Part shown: one piece after another, positions 46,441 to 55,221 of the stretch
Layout: each line of letters begins with the position of its first letter
Numbering within the stretch: the stretch's first letter is position 1
Position numbers and translations under genes: made by a program
The notes under the pieces: generated by a model
What the model saw: the letters and a program-made list of their open reading frames with translations, nothing else
What the model was told of the DNA's origin: nothing
Database searches by the model: none
Assembly: GCF_026314945.1 (NCBI RefSeq)
Contig: NZ_CP111121.1
Coordinates: 4,836,001 to 4,900,000 of the forward strand
DNA length: 64,000 nucleotides
Direction: 5' to 3'
Origin: Chryseobacterium fluminis
GTDB lineage: Bacteria; Bacteroidota; Bacteroidia; Flavobacteriales; Weeksellaceae

Positions 46441-48021
46441 TTAATCGTGAACATTATTGTTCTTGTTTTTAAGATAAAATAATCCGATCAGTAAACAGAC
46501 GGCGGCAACTCCGATCGGGTACCAGAGTCCCTCGAGATACCAGGTGGCGTGTCCTGCTTCTTTTGCGGTTGTTACCAGATAAGTGGCTACTGCCGGAAGG
46601 AGACCTCCAAATACACCGTTTCCGATATGATAAGGCAGCGACATCGATGTATAGCGGATTCTCACCGGGAACATTTCCACTAAGAACGCTGCAATCGGAC
46701 CGTAAACCATCGTTACGAAAATCACCTGGATGAACACGAGAAATACCAGATACCATTTAGTATTGTCAGCCAGTTTTACCGTCTGGGAAACTTTTGGTTC
46801 TTCGGCTTTTCCGTCTTTAATGACAGGTCCTGTAGGTGACCAGTGAACCACACTGTCTTTTTTGATCAGCGTTCCGTCTGTGTACAGTATTTCTTTATGG
46901 AAGGTCACGAGGCTGTCAGATAACACATCTTTATGGATTTTTGCCATTCTTTTTTCTGTAATTCCATTGGCAGCAATTGTTTTGGTTTCAAGATTTACGC
47001 TTTTAAACATGGCGTCGTAAATAGGTCTGTATGCTAAAATAGCAACGAGCATTCCTGTCAACATCACTGCTTTTCGACCGATCTTGTCAGAAAGCCATCC
47101 GAAGAAGACGAAGAAAGGAGTGCCTAAAAATAAAGCTGTCGCCATTAAAGAATCCACCTGTGCAGATTCTACGTTCATTACTTTTTGAAGGAAACTCATG
47201 GCGTAGAATTGTCCGGTATACCAGATTACCCCTTGTCCCATGGCAGCTCCGAATAAGGCCAGTAAGACAAACTTAAAATTAAACTTATTCCCGAAGCTTT
47301 CTTTTAAAGGGTTTTTAGAAGTCTTTCCTTCGCTTTTGGCTTTTGCAAAAAGCGGGGATTCTTTCATGTTTCTCCTGATGACGTAAGAAACCCCTACCAT
47401 TAAAATGGAAATCCAGAAAGGAACTCTCCATCCCCAGCCGTCGAATTCTTCTGCAGAAAGAGAGGTTTTCGTTACTAAGATTACAATTAATGAAATGAAA
47501 AGTCCGGCTGTTGCGGTGGTCTGAATCCATGAGGTCCAGTAGCCTCTTCTGTGTGGCTGGGCATATTCCGCAACATAAGTCGCAGCTCCTCCATATTCTC
47601 CTCCAAGTGCCAGCCCCTGTAATAATCTTAAAATTAAAACTAAGACAGGTGCCATAAATCCAATGGTTTCATAGCTTGGGATACATCCTATAAGAAATGT
47701 CGAGAATCCCATGATTAATAAGGTAACTAAAAAAGTGTATTTTCTTCCGATAATATCTCCAAGTCTTCCAAAAAATAAGGCTCCGAAAGGTCTTACGACA
47801 AATCCTGCCGCAAAAGTGGCAAGCGTGGATAAAAATGCTGCAGTTGGATTATCTGCAGGGAAAAATTTCGTTGCTAAAACAATGGCTAGGCTTCCGAAGA
47901 TGTAGAAGTCATACCATTCTATCAATGTACCGAGTGATGATGCGGTAATAACGCTCCAGATGGTGCGGTTCTTCTGCTTTTCGGTCATATTTTCATAGGC
48001 ATCGTGATGATTTTCGCTCAT
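46441..48021 (-). CDS. MHS-family metabolite:proton symporter with large extra loop
   Basis: This is a 12-helix major facilitator of 526 residues, about 80 more than usual. Motifs GTLIEWYDFYIFGSLA near 32 and LGRLGDIIGRKYTFL-type (GRLGDIIGRKYTFL) near 86, with LALGGEYGGAATYVAEY near 150, identify the MHS branch, which carries dicarboxylates, shikimate, proline and similar acids. Residues about 337-417 form a polar insert between two helices, on the outer face if the topology is standard. It stands upstream of the small membrane proteins and the sensor kinase. Confidence 0.9.
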   Translation of the reverse strand: MSENHHDAYENMTEKQKNRTIWSVITASSLGTLIEWYDFYIFGSLAIVLATKFFPADNPTAAFLSTLATFAAGFVVRPFGALFFGRLGDIIGRKYTFLVTLLIMGFSTFLIGCIPSYETIGFMAPVLVLILRLLQGLALGGEYGGAATYVAEYAQPHRRGYWTSWIQTTATAGLFISLIVILVTKTSLSAEEFDGWGWRVPFWISILMVGVSYVIRRNMKESPLFAKAKSEGKTSKNPLKESFGNKFNFKFVLLALFGAAMGQGVIWYTGQFYAMSFLQKVMNVESAQVDSLMATALFLGTPFFVFFGWLSDKIGRKAVMLTGMLVAILAYRPIYDAMFKSVNLETKTIAANGITEKRMAKIHKDVLSDSLVTFHKEILYTDGTLIKKDSVVHWSPTGPVIKDGKAEEPKVSQTVKLADNTKWYLVFLVFIQVIFVTMVYGPIAAFLVEMFPVRIRYTSMSLPYHIGNGVFGGLLPAVATYLVTTAKEAGHATWYLEGLWYPIGVAAVCLLIGLFYLKNKNNNVHD

Positions 48022-48235
48022 ATTGCTTGATTTAATGTTGTTAAAATTGATCTTGAGTTTTCTGATAATTAATATTTAATTATTTTAGCATGAGAACTTG
48101 AATAGTTTCCTTAGAAAAAGATTAAGACTTTGATAAGTCAATAATTTAGATTGGACACATAAAAACATCTTTAATGTTTTAGTGATTTATCCTAATTAAA
48201 TCCATGATCTTAACTGTTTAAAATTCAACATTTTT

Positions 48236-49615
48236 TTATAGATAAATCTGGAACTGCACAATGAATTCTCCCTTTGATGAAGGCTTTTCCGTGGGGCTTG
48301 TATATATAGGTCTTGTAGAGTACTGGGTCGTAATTTTCGCATGATGGCCATCCAGCAGCCAATTGGCTCCGACATCAAATTGTGATGAAGACCGGTCAAA
48401 AGCCTCAAAGTTTTTGTGAGTGTACGCAGCAAATGGTTGAATTCTGATCTTTGGTTTTTCAGCCTGGCTTGGCAACAGTAACCCGGCCTGCGCGTAGATA
48501 ATATTACCTGTTCCGATGGTAGGTTGTAAATTTCCTGGTCCTGCTATAGCTTTATTACCGATAAAATTAGGATCTGTCGAAGCAATATTCATGATGCCGA
48601 TATTTCTGATATAATTGGGACCGAACTGATAGTTATAATAACCTGCATATGCTGAAACTGCCATTTTGTTTTTAGCATTTCCCAGAGGGATATCCGCAAA
48701 AGCATCTACTGCAACAAGGGTGATGTCGTGTTTTTCGATATTGGAATTGACAGAAGTTCGTGTTCCGTCTTTCTGATGGTAAAAACCTGCACCAACATTG
48801 AAAACCTTTTTCGTTCCCAAATAAGAACCTACTTTAAAAGGCAGTAAATTTGACTCTTCATCCAAAAACTGATATTCGACATACCCTGCTTTTGAGAAAT
48901 TAGGATTTCCGTTATTGTCAACGGCTACAGCTTTTGAAGGATCTGTAACATTGGGTGGAACCAAATCTGTTGCAAATGGTTTGTTTAAGCTGAAACGATA
49001 TTCGAACTTACCATATTTTCCTTTCGCAAACATGCCCAACTGTCTGGCAAACTGGTCGGAATTATCGATCAGCGGCCATGAAAAGATCGGAGAATCTACG
49101 GTAAGAAAATTTAAGGTGGAAGCCATCGTCATGCGGGAAAGCCCCATGTAGTAATGCAGCCCGGCCCCCAAAGATAAGCTTAATTTTCCTGCTTCGCCAG
49201 GCATGATCACTGCGTACTCATTCCAGGCATCATGGAAAAACATCTGCGGTTTTTTTCCGTTTCCATATCCTCCGGTTCCTGTTGTTCCTGATGCGCCGCC
49301 GTTGATGAAGGTCTGATTATTAATTCCGAAATGCAGTAAGATCATATACCTTTTGGAAATCTGGGCGTAAGCCAAAGCCCGCAATCGCCTGTTCCCCAGA
49401 CTCCAGGAGTTGTCTGTGGGTTCTCCGCCCACCATACTTCCGGGATTCATCTGGGTATTCCTTAACCAAAACTGGTCCCACAAGATAAATCTGACGTATT
49501 TATCGCCCTGTTGGTTAATATTTATTTTTAATCCGCTCCCATAATCCGGCGATCCCTGAGAATATAAAGAATTGCTGATTAAAGCTAATCCAATAAAAGT
49601 GATTAATTTCTTCAT
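48236..49615 (-). CDS. Outer-membrane porin-like beta-barrel protein
   Basis: The 459-residue product has a signal peptide (MKKLITFIGLALISNSLYSQ) and alternating strands typical of a 16-strand barrel. N-terminal GSGLKININQQGDKYVRFIL and DQFWLRNTQMNPGS, and C-terminal KGEFIVQFQIYL ending in an aromatic-rich strand, suggest an outer-membrane channel. It precedes the MHS transporter with a 215-base gap on the same strand, and I infer it admits the substrate of that transporter. No exact family. Confidence 0.75.
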   Translation of the reverse strand: MKKLITFIGLALISNSLYSQGSPDYGSGLKININQQGDKYVRFILWDQFWLRNTQMNPGSMVGGEPTDNSWSLGNRRLRALAYAQISKRYMILLHFGINNQTFINGGASGTTGTGGYGNGKKPQMFFHDAWNEYAVIMPGEAGKLSLSLGAGLHYYMGLSRMTMASTLNFLTVDSPIFSWPLIDNSDQFARQLGMFAKGKYGKFEYRFSLNKPFATDLVPPNVTDPSKAVAVDNNGNPNFSKAGYVEYQFLDEESNLLPFKVGSYLGTKKVFNVGAGFYHQKDGTRTSVNSNIEKHDITLVAVDAFADIPLGNAKNKMAVSAYAGYYNYQFGPNYIRNIGIMNIASTDPNFIGNKAIAGPGNLQPTIGTGNIIYAQAGLLLPSQAEKPKIRIQPFAAYTHKNFEAFDRSSSQFDVGANWLLDGHHAKITTQYSTRPIYTSPTEKPSSKGEFIVQFQIYL

Positions 49616-49822
49616 AAATTATCAATTTTTGGCGTTGTTTTTTGTGAAAGCCAAATTGTAATTAATAATCTATTTATGAAAATTTAATATATATTACTGG
49701 TAAGAATATAGTTATAAGTTTTTAATGGGAAATTATAAGTTATCGAAACATGCAGTTTTTAATTTATATTGATATCTAATGTTATAGTTTATATTTATTT
49801 ACAATCTTTCATTTTAATTTGA

Positions 49823-49857
49823 AACTCATAACTCATAACTCATAACTCATGATTCAT
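49823..49857. repeat. AACTCAT heptamer tandem repeat
   Basis: Four perfect copies run from 49823 to 49850, followed by one degenerate copy. The array lies just after the stop of the 49870 gene on the minus strand. Confidence 0.9.
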
Positions 49858-49869
49858 AACTCCCAAAGC

Positions 49870-50286
49870 CTATTTTTTAAATCGCTCCCACTTTATCAGC
49901 ATATACTTATCAGCAAACTGAGTAATAATTAATCCGGAATTTTTAAGATTTTCTTCTTTCGAAATATATTCAGTCAGTTCATTTTGTTTTAAGATTTTAT
50001 ATACGGGATGGAACTCTGAATGAGGAGGTCTCGTGATATTGTATTTTTTAATCCATGAACTTACGGTTACATGCGAAACGCCGATGATCCGCTCTATTTC
50101 ACGGAAACTCAAGCCTTCAAGATAGAGTTGAAGGGCTTTCGTAACATAATAATCGTCAATTTGTTTACCTAATTTTTTTACGGTAAAATAATAATGACAG
50201 CTTTTGCAGAGAAAGCGTTGTTTTTCATTCACGATGCCGCTTTTTACAATTTTATTGCTCTGGCATTTTGGGCAACCATTTTCCAT
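49870..50286 (-). CDS. Orphan IS1 InsA-like zinc-ribbon/helix-turn-helix protein
   Basis: The 138-residue protein has an N-terminal zinc ribbon (Cys5, Cys8, Cys27, Cys30: CPKCQS and FLCKSCHYYFTV). A helix-turn-helix follows (LQLYLEGLSFREIERIIGVS, then VTVSSWIKKY), as in InsA of IS1. No InsB catalytic ORF is next to it and no insertion-sequence ends are visible. The last 50 residues are unlike InsA. It may be a domesticated DNA-binding regulator, transcribed divergently from the arginine operon. Confidence 0.8.
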   Translation of the reverse strand: MENGCPKCQSNKIVKSGIVNEKQRFLCKSCHYYFTVKKLGKQIDDYYVTKALQLYLEGLSFREIERIIGVSHVTVSSWIKKYNITRPPHSEFHPVYKILKQNELTEYISKEENLKNSGLIITQFADKYMLIKWERFKK

Positions 50287-50392
50287 AACTATACCTTTTT
50301 AGCAAATATATAATAATTGAGCAAAATATTAATTTAACGTAAAGATAATTTTACCTGTATATTATTTCTAAACAAAAAAAATATCTTTTTTA

Positions 50393-50425
50393 TTTGGCTA
50401 TTAAAGATATTATGTTTTAAATTTG
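50393..50425 (+). promoter_or_regulatory. Candidate promoter of the arginine operon
   Basis: TTTG at 50393-50396 and TAAATTTG at 50418-50425 (fits TAnnTTTG) are 21 bases apart and 21 bases before the ATG of the first gene. Confidence 0.55.
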
Positions 50426-50446
50426 TCAAAAAATTCAGATAAATAA

Positions 50447-51046
50447 ATGGAAATAGAAATTTCCTCATCCGTACATCTGATGTATGTGAGTGAAATACAA
50501 CAGGAAATGTATGATTCTGCACAGCGGAGAGGGACGGGGATCGCCAAGCGTTCCATAGAATATTTAAGTAAAAAAATTTCAGAAGGCAATGCTGTAGTGG
50601 CTACTGAAAATGGAGCGTGGGTTGGGTTCTGCTATATAGAGACCTGGTCCCATGGTAAATTTGTGGCCAACTCCGGATTAATTGTTTCCCCGAATTTCAG
50701 AAACAGAGGAGTGGCTACTTTAATTAAAAATAAAGTTTTCCGGTTATCCAGAGATAAATATCCTGCTGCGAAAGTTTTTGGACTGACAACTGGTCTCGCC
50801 GTGATGAAAATCAACAGTGACTTAGGATATAAACCGGTGATTTATTCTGAATTGACACAAGATGAAGAATTTTGGAGTGGATGTAAAAACTGTGTTAATT
50901 ATGAAATTCTAATGAAAAAAGAACGTAAAAACTGTCTTTGTACGGCAATGCTTTTCGTTCCCGATGAAAATAAAGTAAATGGTGTTGAAAACAATCAACC
51001 CGAAAATCAATATAAAAATGAGCAAGAAAGTAATCTTAGCGTTTAG
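50447..51046 (+). CDS. GNAT acyltransferase, candidate first enzyme of arginine synthesis
   Basis: This 199-residue GNAT protein has the acyl-CoA loop FRNRGVATLIK near 84-94. The C-terminal half carries four cysteines in CKNCVNYEILMK and NCLCTAML, possibly a metal site. Its position as the first gene of the arginine operon, with the stop 29 bases inside argG, makes it the likely N-acylglutamate synthase that replaces ArgA. The last 25 residues are Asn/Gln/Glu rich and seem to be just a consequence of the overlap. Since ArgF' looks succinyl-type, the acyl donor may be succinyl-CoA (inference). Confidence 0.82.
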   Translation: MEIEISSSVHLMYVSEIQQEMYDSAQRRGTGIAKRSIEYLSKKISEGNAVVATENGAWVGFCYIETWSHGKFVANSGLIVSPNFRNRGVATLIKNKVFRLSRDKYPAAKVFGLTTGLAVMKINSDLGYKPVIYSELTQDEEFWSGCKNCVNYEILMKKERKNCLCTAMLFVPDENKVNGVENNQPENQYKNEQESNLSV

Positions 51047-52211
51047 CGGAGGTTTAGATACCTCGTACTGTGCCAAATACCTGAGTGAGACACTTGGATA
51101 TGAGGTGTATGCTGTCACTGTAAATACCGGTGGTTTTTCTAAGAAGGAGGAAAAAGAACTGGAGAAAAAAGCCCTCAATCTCGGGGTAAAACAATACAGG
51201 TGCGTGGATGCTCAGGAGGATTACTACAATTCTTGCGTGAAATATCTGATCTTCGGAAACGTATTGAAAAATAATACCTATCCTTTATCTGTTAGCGCGG
51301 AACGTACCATTCAGGCACAGGAAATTGCAAAATTCGCTATTGAAATCGGGGCTGATGCCATTGCTCACGGAAGTACGGGGGCCGGAAATGATCAGGTTCG
51401 TTTTGATTTGATTTTTCAGGTGATGTGTCCGGACGTGGAAATCATTACGCCGATTCGGGATATGGCCTTGTCCCGTGAAGAAGAAATCGAGTTTTTGAAA
51501 AGTCATGGTTACGAAATGGAATTCCATAAAGCCCAATATTCTGTCAATAAGGGACTTTGGGGAACTTCAGTAGGTGGGAAAGAAACATTGACATCAAGAG
51601 ATTATCTTCCGGAAGAAGCTTTTCCGTCACAAATTCAGGAAACCCAGCCTTCAGAAATGGAAATTGAGTTTAGAAACGGTGAAGTTGTTGCTGTAAACGG
51701 TGAAAATTTTGAACATCCGGTTTCTGCCATTCAGAAAATTGAAGAACTAGCTTCAGCTTATGGGGTGGGTCGTGATATTCATGTTGGGGATACAATTGTC
51801 GGAATTAAAGGACGAGTAGGATTTGAAGCAGCGGCGGCATCCGTGATCATCAAAGCGCATCATTTACTGGAAAAACACACCCTTTCAAAATATCAGCAGA
51901 TGATGAAGTCCCAATTGTCAGACTGGTACGGAAACTGGCTTCATGAAGCGCTTTTCTTAGATCCAGTGATGAGAAATATAGAGTCTTTCCTGGATGATTC
52001 CCAAAAGACGGTCAGCGGAAAAGTTTTTGTAACCCTTTATCCATATCGGTTTATTCTAAACGGAATTGAATCTCAGCACGACCTGATGTCCGATAAATTC
52101 GGAAGCTATGGCGAAGCAAACAGAGCATGGACCGGCGAAGATGTAAAAGGCTATACGAAAATTGTAAGCAATTCCCTAAATATATACCATCAAATCAACT
52201 CGGGATTTTAA
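51018..52211 (+). CDS. argG: Argininosuccinate synthase
   Basis: ArgG joins citrulline and aspartate with ATP to argininosuccinate. I chose ATG at 51018 (MSKKVILAFSGGLDTSYC), not the upstream start 13 codons earlier. The P-loop AFSGGLDTSYC (residues 8-18), HGSTGAGNDQVRFD near 117 and PEEAFPSQ near 195 are typical. The length is 397 residues. It overlaps the GNAT gene by 29 bases and is followed after 4 bases by two-hairpin repeats. Confidence 0.96.
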   Translation: MSKKVILAFSGGLDTSYCAKYLSETLGYEVYAVTVNTGGFSKKEEKELEKKALNLGVKQYRCVDAQEDYYNSCVKYLIFGNVLKNNTYPLSVSAERTIQAQEIAKFAIEIGADAIAHGSTGAGNDQVRFDLIFQVMCPDVEIITPIRDMALSREEEIEFLKSHGYEMEFHKAQYSVNKGLWGTSVGGKETLTSRDYLPEEAFPSQIQETQPSEMEIEFRNGEVVAVNGENFEHPVSAIQKIEELASAYGVGRDIHVGDTIVGIKGRVGFEAAAASVIIKAHHLLEKHTLSKYQQMMKSQLSDWYGNWLHEALFLDPVMRNIESFLDDSQKTVSGKVFVTLYPYRFILNGIESQHDLMSDKFGSYGEANRAWTGEDVKGYTKIVSNSLNIYHQINSGF

Positions 52212-52215
52212 CACA

Positions 52216-52369
52216 GAACCCGAAGGGTTCAATAACATTAGCCGTAGGTAAAATCTATGGAAAACAAATCAACAAATGGTTAGAACCCGAAGGGTTCAAT
52301 AACAATAACCGTAGGTAAAACCTATGGAAAACAAATCAACAAACCATCAGAGAAGGGTTCAACCTATGG
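52216..52369 (+). repeat. Two and a half two-hairpin repeats between argG and argC
   Basis: Unit 1: GAACCCGAAGGGTTC (52216-52230) and CCGTAGGTAAAATCTATGG (52242-52260). Unit 2: the same first hairpin at 52283-52297 and CCGTAGGTAAAACCTATGG at 52309-52327. A partial copy, GAAGGGTTCAACCTATGG, ends at 52369. The period is 67 bases. It starts 5 bases after the argG stop and ends 9 bases before argC. Confidence 0.95.
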
Positions 52370-52378
52370 ATAAATAAA

Positions 52379-53365
52379 ATGATTGAGATTAATCAAAAAA
52401 AAACAAAAACAGCAGGAATTATCGGAGCCAACGGTTATACCGGAAGCGAACTGGTTCGTCTGCTGGCGTTTCATCCCCATGTATCATTGAGTTTTTTATA
52501 TAGTCGTTCAAATTCGGGGACAAAAATTTCAGATTTGTACCCGGATTTAGCGACGGTTTGTGAAATGGTCCTGACGGATCAGCCACAGGAGGTGGATATT
52601 TTATTTCTATGTCTTCCTCACAAAGAAAGTTATAACTGGCTGAGTCAAAACCAGGTGAAGGATGACACTTTAGTTATTGATCTAGGAAATGATTTTCGTT
52701 TGGAAGGAAATTTTAAAAATAGAAATTTTATCTACGGTTTGCCTGAAATCAATAAAAAACAACTTTCAGGAGCGAAAAGTATTGCGAATCCTGGATGTTT
52801 TGCAACGGCGATTCAACTGGCTTTGCTTCCGTTGGCTGAAAAAGGTTCGTTGAATGAGGTATATACAACGGGAATTACAGGTTCTACAGGAGCAGGTCAG
52901 TCATTACAGGCGACAACGCATTTTACCTGGAGGAATGATAATATTTCAGCCTATAAAACTTTAACTCATCAGCATGTAGATGAGATTTTACAGCAGCTGG
53001 TTTCTTTTAATTCAAATGAAATTAATCTGAATTTTGTTCCATGGAGAGGGGATTTTGCGAGAGGGATTTTTACGAGTTCCACGGTGAAAACAGTTGTAGA
53101 ACTTTCAGATATAGAGCAATTGTTTAAGGATTTTTATGCAGAGGAGCCTTTTGTAAAGGTAAGCGAAAAAGCAATTGATTTAAAACAGGTTGTCAATACC
53201 AATCGCTGTGTGATTCATATAGAAAAGAGTGGAAATGTTGCGGTGATTCACTCGGCGATTGACAATTTGTTAAAAGGAGCTTCCGGACAGGCGGTTCAGA
53301 ACATGAATATTGCCATGGGTTGGGAAGAAAATGTAGGATTGAACTTAAAGCCTGTAGCTTTTTAA
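52379..53365 (+). CDS. argC: N-acyl-gamma-glutamyl-phosphate reductase
   Basis: ArgC reduces acylglutamyl phosphate to the semialdehyde with NADPH. The Rossmann motif GANGYTGSELVRLL (residues 17-30) and catalytic Cys140 in ANPGCFATAIQ are clear, with HQHVDEI near 200 for the active-site His. The length of 328 residues is usual. It is third in the arginine cluster, with an insertion-like repeat before it and a long repeat after it. Confidence 0.95.
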   Translation: MIEINQKKTKTAGIIGANGYTGSELVRLLAFHPHVSLSFLYSRSNSGTKISDLYPDLATVCEMVLTDQPQEVDILFLCLPHKESYNWLSQNQVKDDTLVIDLGNDFRLEGNFKNRNFIYGLPEINKKQLSGAKSIANPGCFATAIQLALLPLAEKGSLNEVYTTGITGSTGAGQSLQATTHFTWRNDNISAYKTLTHQHVDEILQQLVSFNSNEINLNFVPWRGDFARGIFTSSTVKTVVELSDIEQLFKDFYAEEPFVKVSEKAIDLKQVVNTNRCVIHIEKSGNVAVIHSAIDNLLKGASGQAVQNMNIAMGWEENVGLNLKPVAF

Positions 53366-53399
53366 TGTCAGTTTTCAATTTTAAAAACTCGAATCAAAA

Positions 53400-53635
53400 C
53401 CGACTTAGGAAACGGAGGCGTTAAGAAATTTTGAAGAATTTCCGTTAAAAAACTTCTCATGTTTGAGTGGCGGGTCAAAAGATTCTTTAAGAAATGAACT
53501 TTTGTTTTCCGCCTGAGTTTAGAAATTTTAGGAAATTATTTAAAATTTTAGCCGCAGTTTCCAGTCTTGAACTTTTGTTTCTTTTGTTTGACTACGTCGA
53601 ATCTTCGATTTCAAGACAAAAGAAAAATAATAAAG
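53400..53635. repeat. Long dispersed repeat, copy 1 (argC-argD gap)
   Basis: This gap contains no gene (an open frame at 53494-53682 lies within the repeat). The 3' part, from TTTCCAGTCTTGAAC through GACTACGTCGAATCTTCG to AAGACAAAAGAAAA, is nearly identical to 58345-58418. The 5' part (GCGTTAAGAAA...TGTTTGAGTG) is a diverged match to 58210-58260. It contains an internal inverted segment, TTTCTTTTGT against ACAAAAGAAA. Confidence 0.88.
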
Positions 53636-53683
53636 ATGAAGTTGTAAAATCCAGCAACTATCAACCAAAAACAATCAACTAAG

Positions 53684-54823
53684 ATGAATTTATTCAACGT
53701 ATATCCATTATTCAACATAAATCCAATCAAAGCTCAGGGATCATTTCTCTGGGACGATAAAGGAGAAAAATATCTAGATTTTTACGGAGGTCATGCGGTA
53801 ATTTCTATCGGGCACAACCATCCGCATTATCAGACCCAGTTAAAAAATCAGTTAGATAAAATATCTTTCTATTCAAACTCTGTTCAGAACGAATTGCAGA
53901 CTGAATTGGCTGAAAAGTTAGGAAAGCTTTCAGGTTTGGAAGATTATCATTTATTTCTATGTAATTCAGGCGCTGAAGCGAATGAAAATGCTTTAAAACT
54001 GGCATCTTTCCATAACGGAAAAAGCAAAGTTCTCTATTTTTCAGGTTCTTTTCACGGGAGAACCTCTGCGGCAGTTTCAGTAACCGACAATCCGAAAATT
54101 GTAGCTCCGGTCAACTATGATGCAAGATTCATTAAATCCGGGTGGAATGATACCGAACAGCTTGAAACCGTTTTTGAAAAACAGGGAAATGAAATTTCAT
54201 CTGTTATCATCGAAGGAATTCAGGGGGTTGGAGGAATTATGATTCCGACCGTTGAGTTTTTAACAAAAATCAAAGAATTGTGTGAAAAATACAATGCCGT
54301 TCTGATTTTGGATGAGGTTCAGTCCGGATACGGAAGAAGTGGGTATTTCTTTGCACATCAGGAATTCGGAATTGAAGCCGACATCATTACGACAGCAAAA
54401 GGAATGGGGAATGGTTTCCCGATTGGTGGCGTTTTGATTCACCCAAAATTTCAGGCAAGCAACGGTTTGTTGGGAACAACTTTCGGAGGAAATCATTTAG
54501 CTTGTGTTGCAGCGATCGCTGTACTGGATGTGATGAAAGAGGAGAATCTCATCGAAAATGCTCAGAAAATGGGCGAGTATATTGAAAATGAAATTAAAGA
54601 TTTTCCACATATTAAAACCATCCGGAGGAAAGGCCTGATGATAGGGATTGAACTAGACAGGGACTGCTCGGAAGTAAGGAACAGCCTGTTGTACAATCAT
54701 CATATTTTCACAGGAAACTCCAATGATAAAACCGTGTTAAGGATTCTTCCGGCACTTAATATTAAAAAAGAGGAAACCGATCTGTTTATCGGTGCTTTAA
54801 AAACTGTTTTAGAAAATCTTTAA
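53684..54823 (+). CDS. argD: N-acylornithine aminotransferase
   Basis: ArgD transfers an amino group from glutamate to the acylated semialdehyde. PLP Lys239 lies in TTAKGMGNGFPIGG; SGAEANENALKLA near 95 binds the cofactor phosphate, and LILDEVQSGYGR near 208 is typical. The length of 379 residues is usual. Its last four codons are the start of a 212-base duplicated segment that fills the gap to argF'. Confidence 0.94.
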   Translation: MNLFNVYPLFNINPIKAQGSFLWDDKGEKYLDFYGGHAVISIGHNHPHYQTQLKNQLDKISFYSNSVQNELQTELAEKLGKLSGLEDYHLFLCNSGAEANENALKLASFHNGKSKVLYFSGSFHGRTSAAVSVTDNPKIVAPVNYDARFIKSGWNDTEQLETVFEKQGNEISSVIIEGIQGVGGIMIPTVEFLTKIKELCEKYNAVLILDEVQSGYGRSGYFFAHQEFGIEADIITTAKGMGNGFPIGGVLIHPKFQASNGLLGTTFGGNHLACVAAIAVLDVMKEENLIENAQKMGEYIENEIKDFPHIKTIRRKGLMIGIELDRDCSEVRNSLLYNHHIFTGNSNDKTVLRILPALNIKKEETDLFIGALKTVLENL

Positions 54824-55195
54824 ATTTTAATTAACCAAAAAATTTTAAACACTTTAGTTTACTTAAGTCAAAAAATAAAGTTGAAGAAGTTCACCTAAGA
54901 TTTTGAAAATCTTTGATTTTCAACTCATGTGTTCTAAATATTTTCGCTCATGTAAAACTTCTAAAGTCTGCTAATGTGTCAGAAGTATGGGATAAATAAT
55001 AAATAGTACTTTAAGACAGTTTAGAAAATCTTTCAATTTTAATCAACCACAAAAATTTTAAACATATTAGTTTGATAGAGTTGAAATATGAAGCTGAATA
55101 AGTTCACTTAAGATTTTGAAAATCTTTGATTTTTAACTTATGTGTTCTAAATATTTTCGCTCATGTAAACTTCTAAAGTGTACTAATGTGTTAAA
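54804..55195. repeat. Direct duplication of about 190 bases including the end of argD
   Basis: The sequence from TTAGAAAATCTT in the last codons of argD (54809) recurs at 55021, an offset of about 212 bases, and continues with about 85% identity through ATTTTCGCTCATGTAAA-type sequence to about 55195. There is no gene in this 399-base gap. Each copy contains AGATTTTGAAAATCTTTGA, a short hairpin. Confidence 0.9.
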
Positions 55196-55221
55196 ACTTT
55201 TTAGTTCAAAATCAATTCAAA

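Noticed and set aside
52216..52369. Arginine riboswitch or operator between argG and argC
   Set aside because: The same units occur next to a transposase and before carB, so they are dispersed repeats, not a pathway-specific switch.
53494..53682. Open frame of 62 codons before argD
   Set aside because: It lies in the long dispersed repeat; the second copy at 58.2-58.4 kb does not keep the frame.
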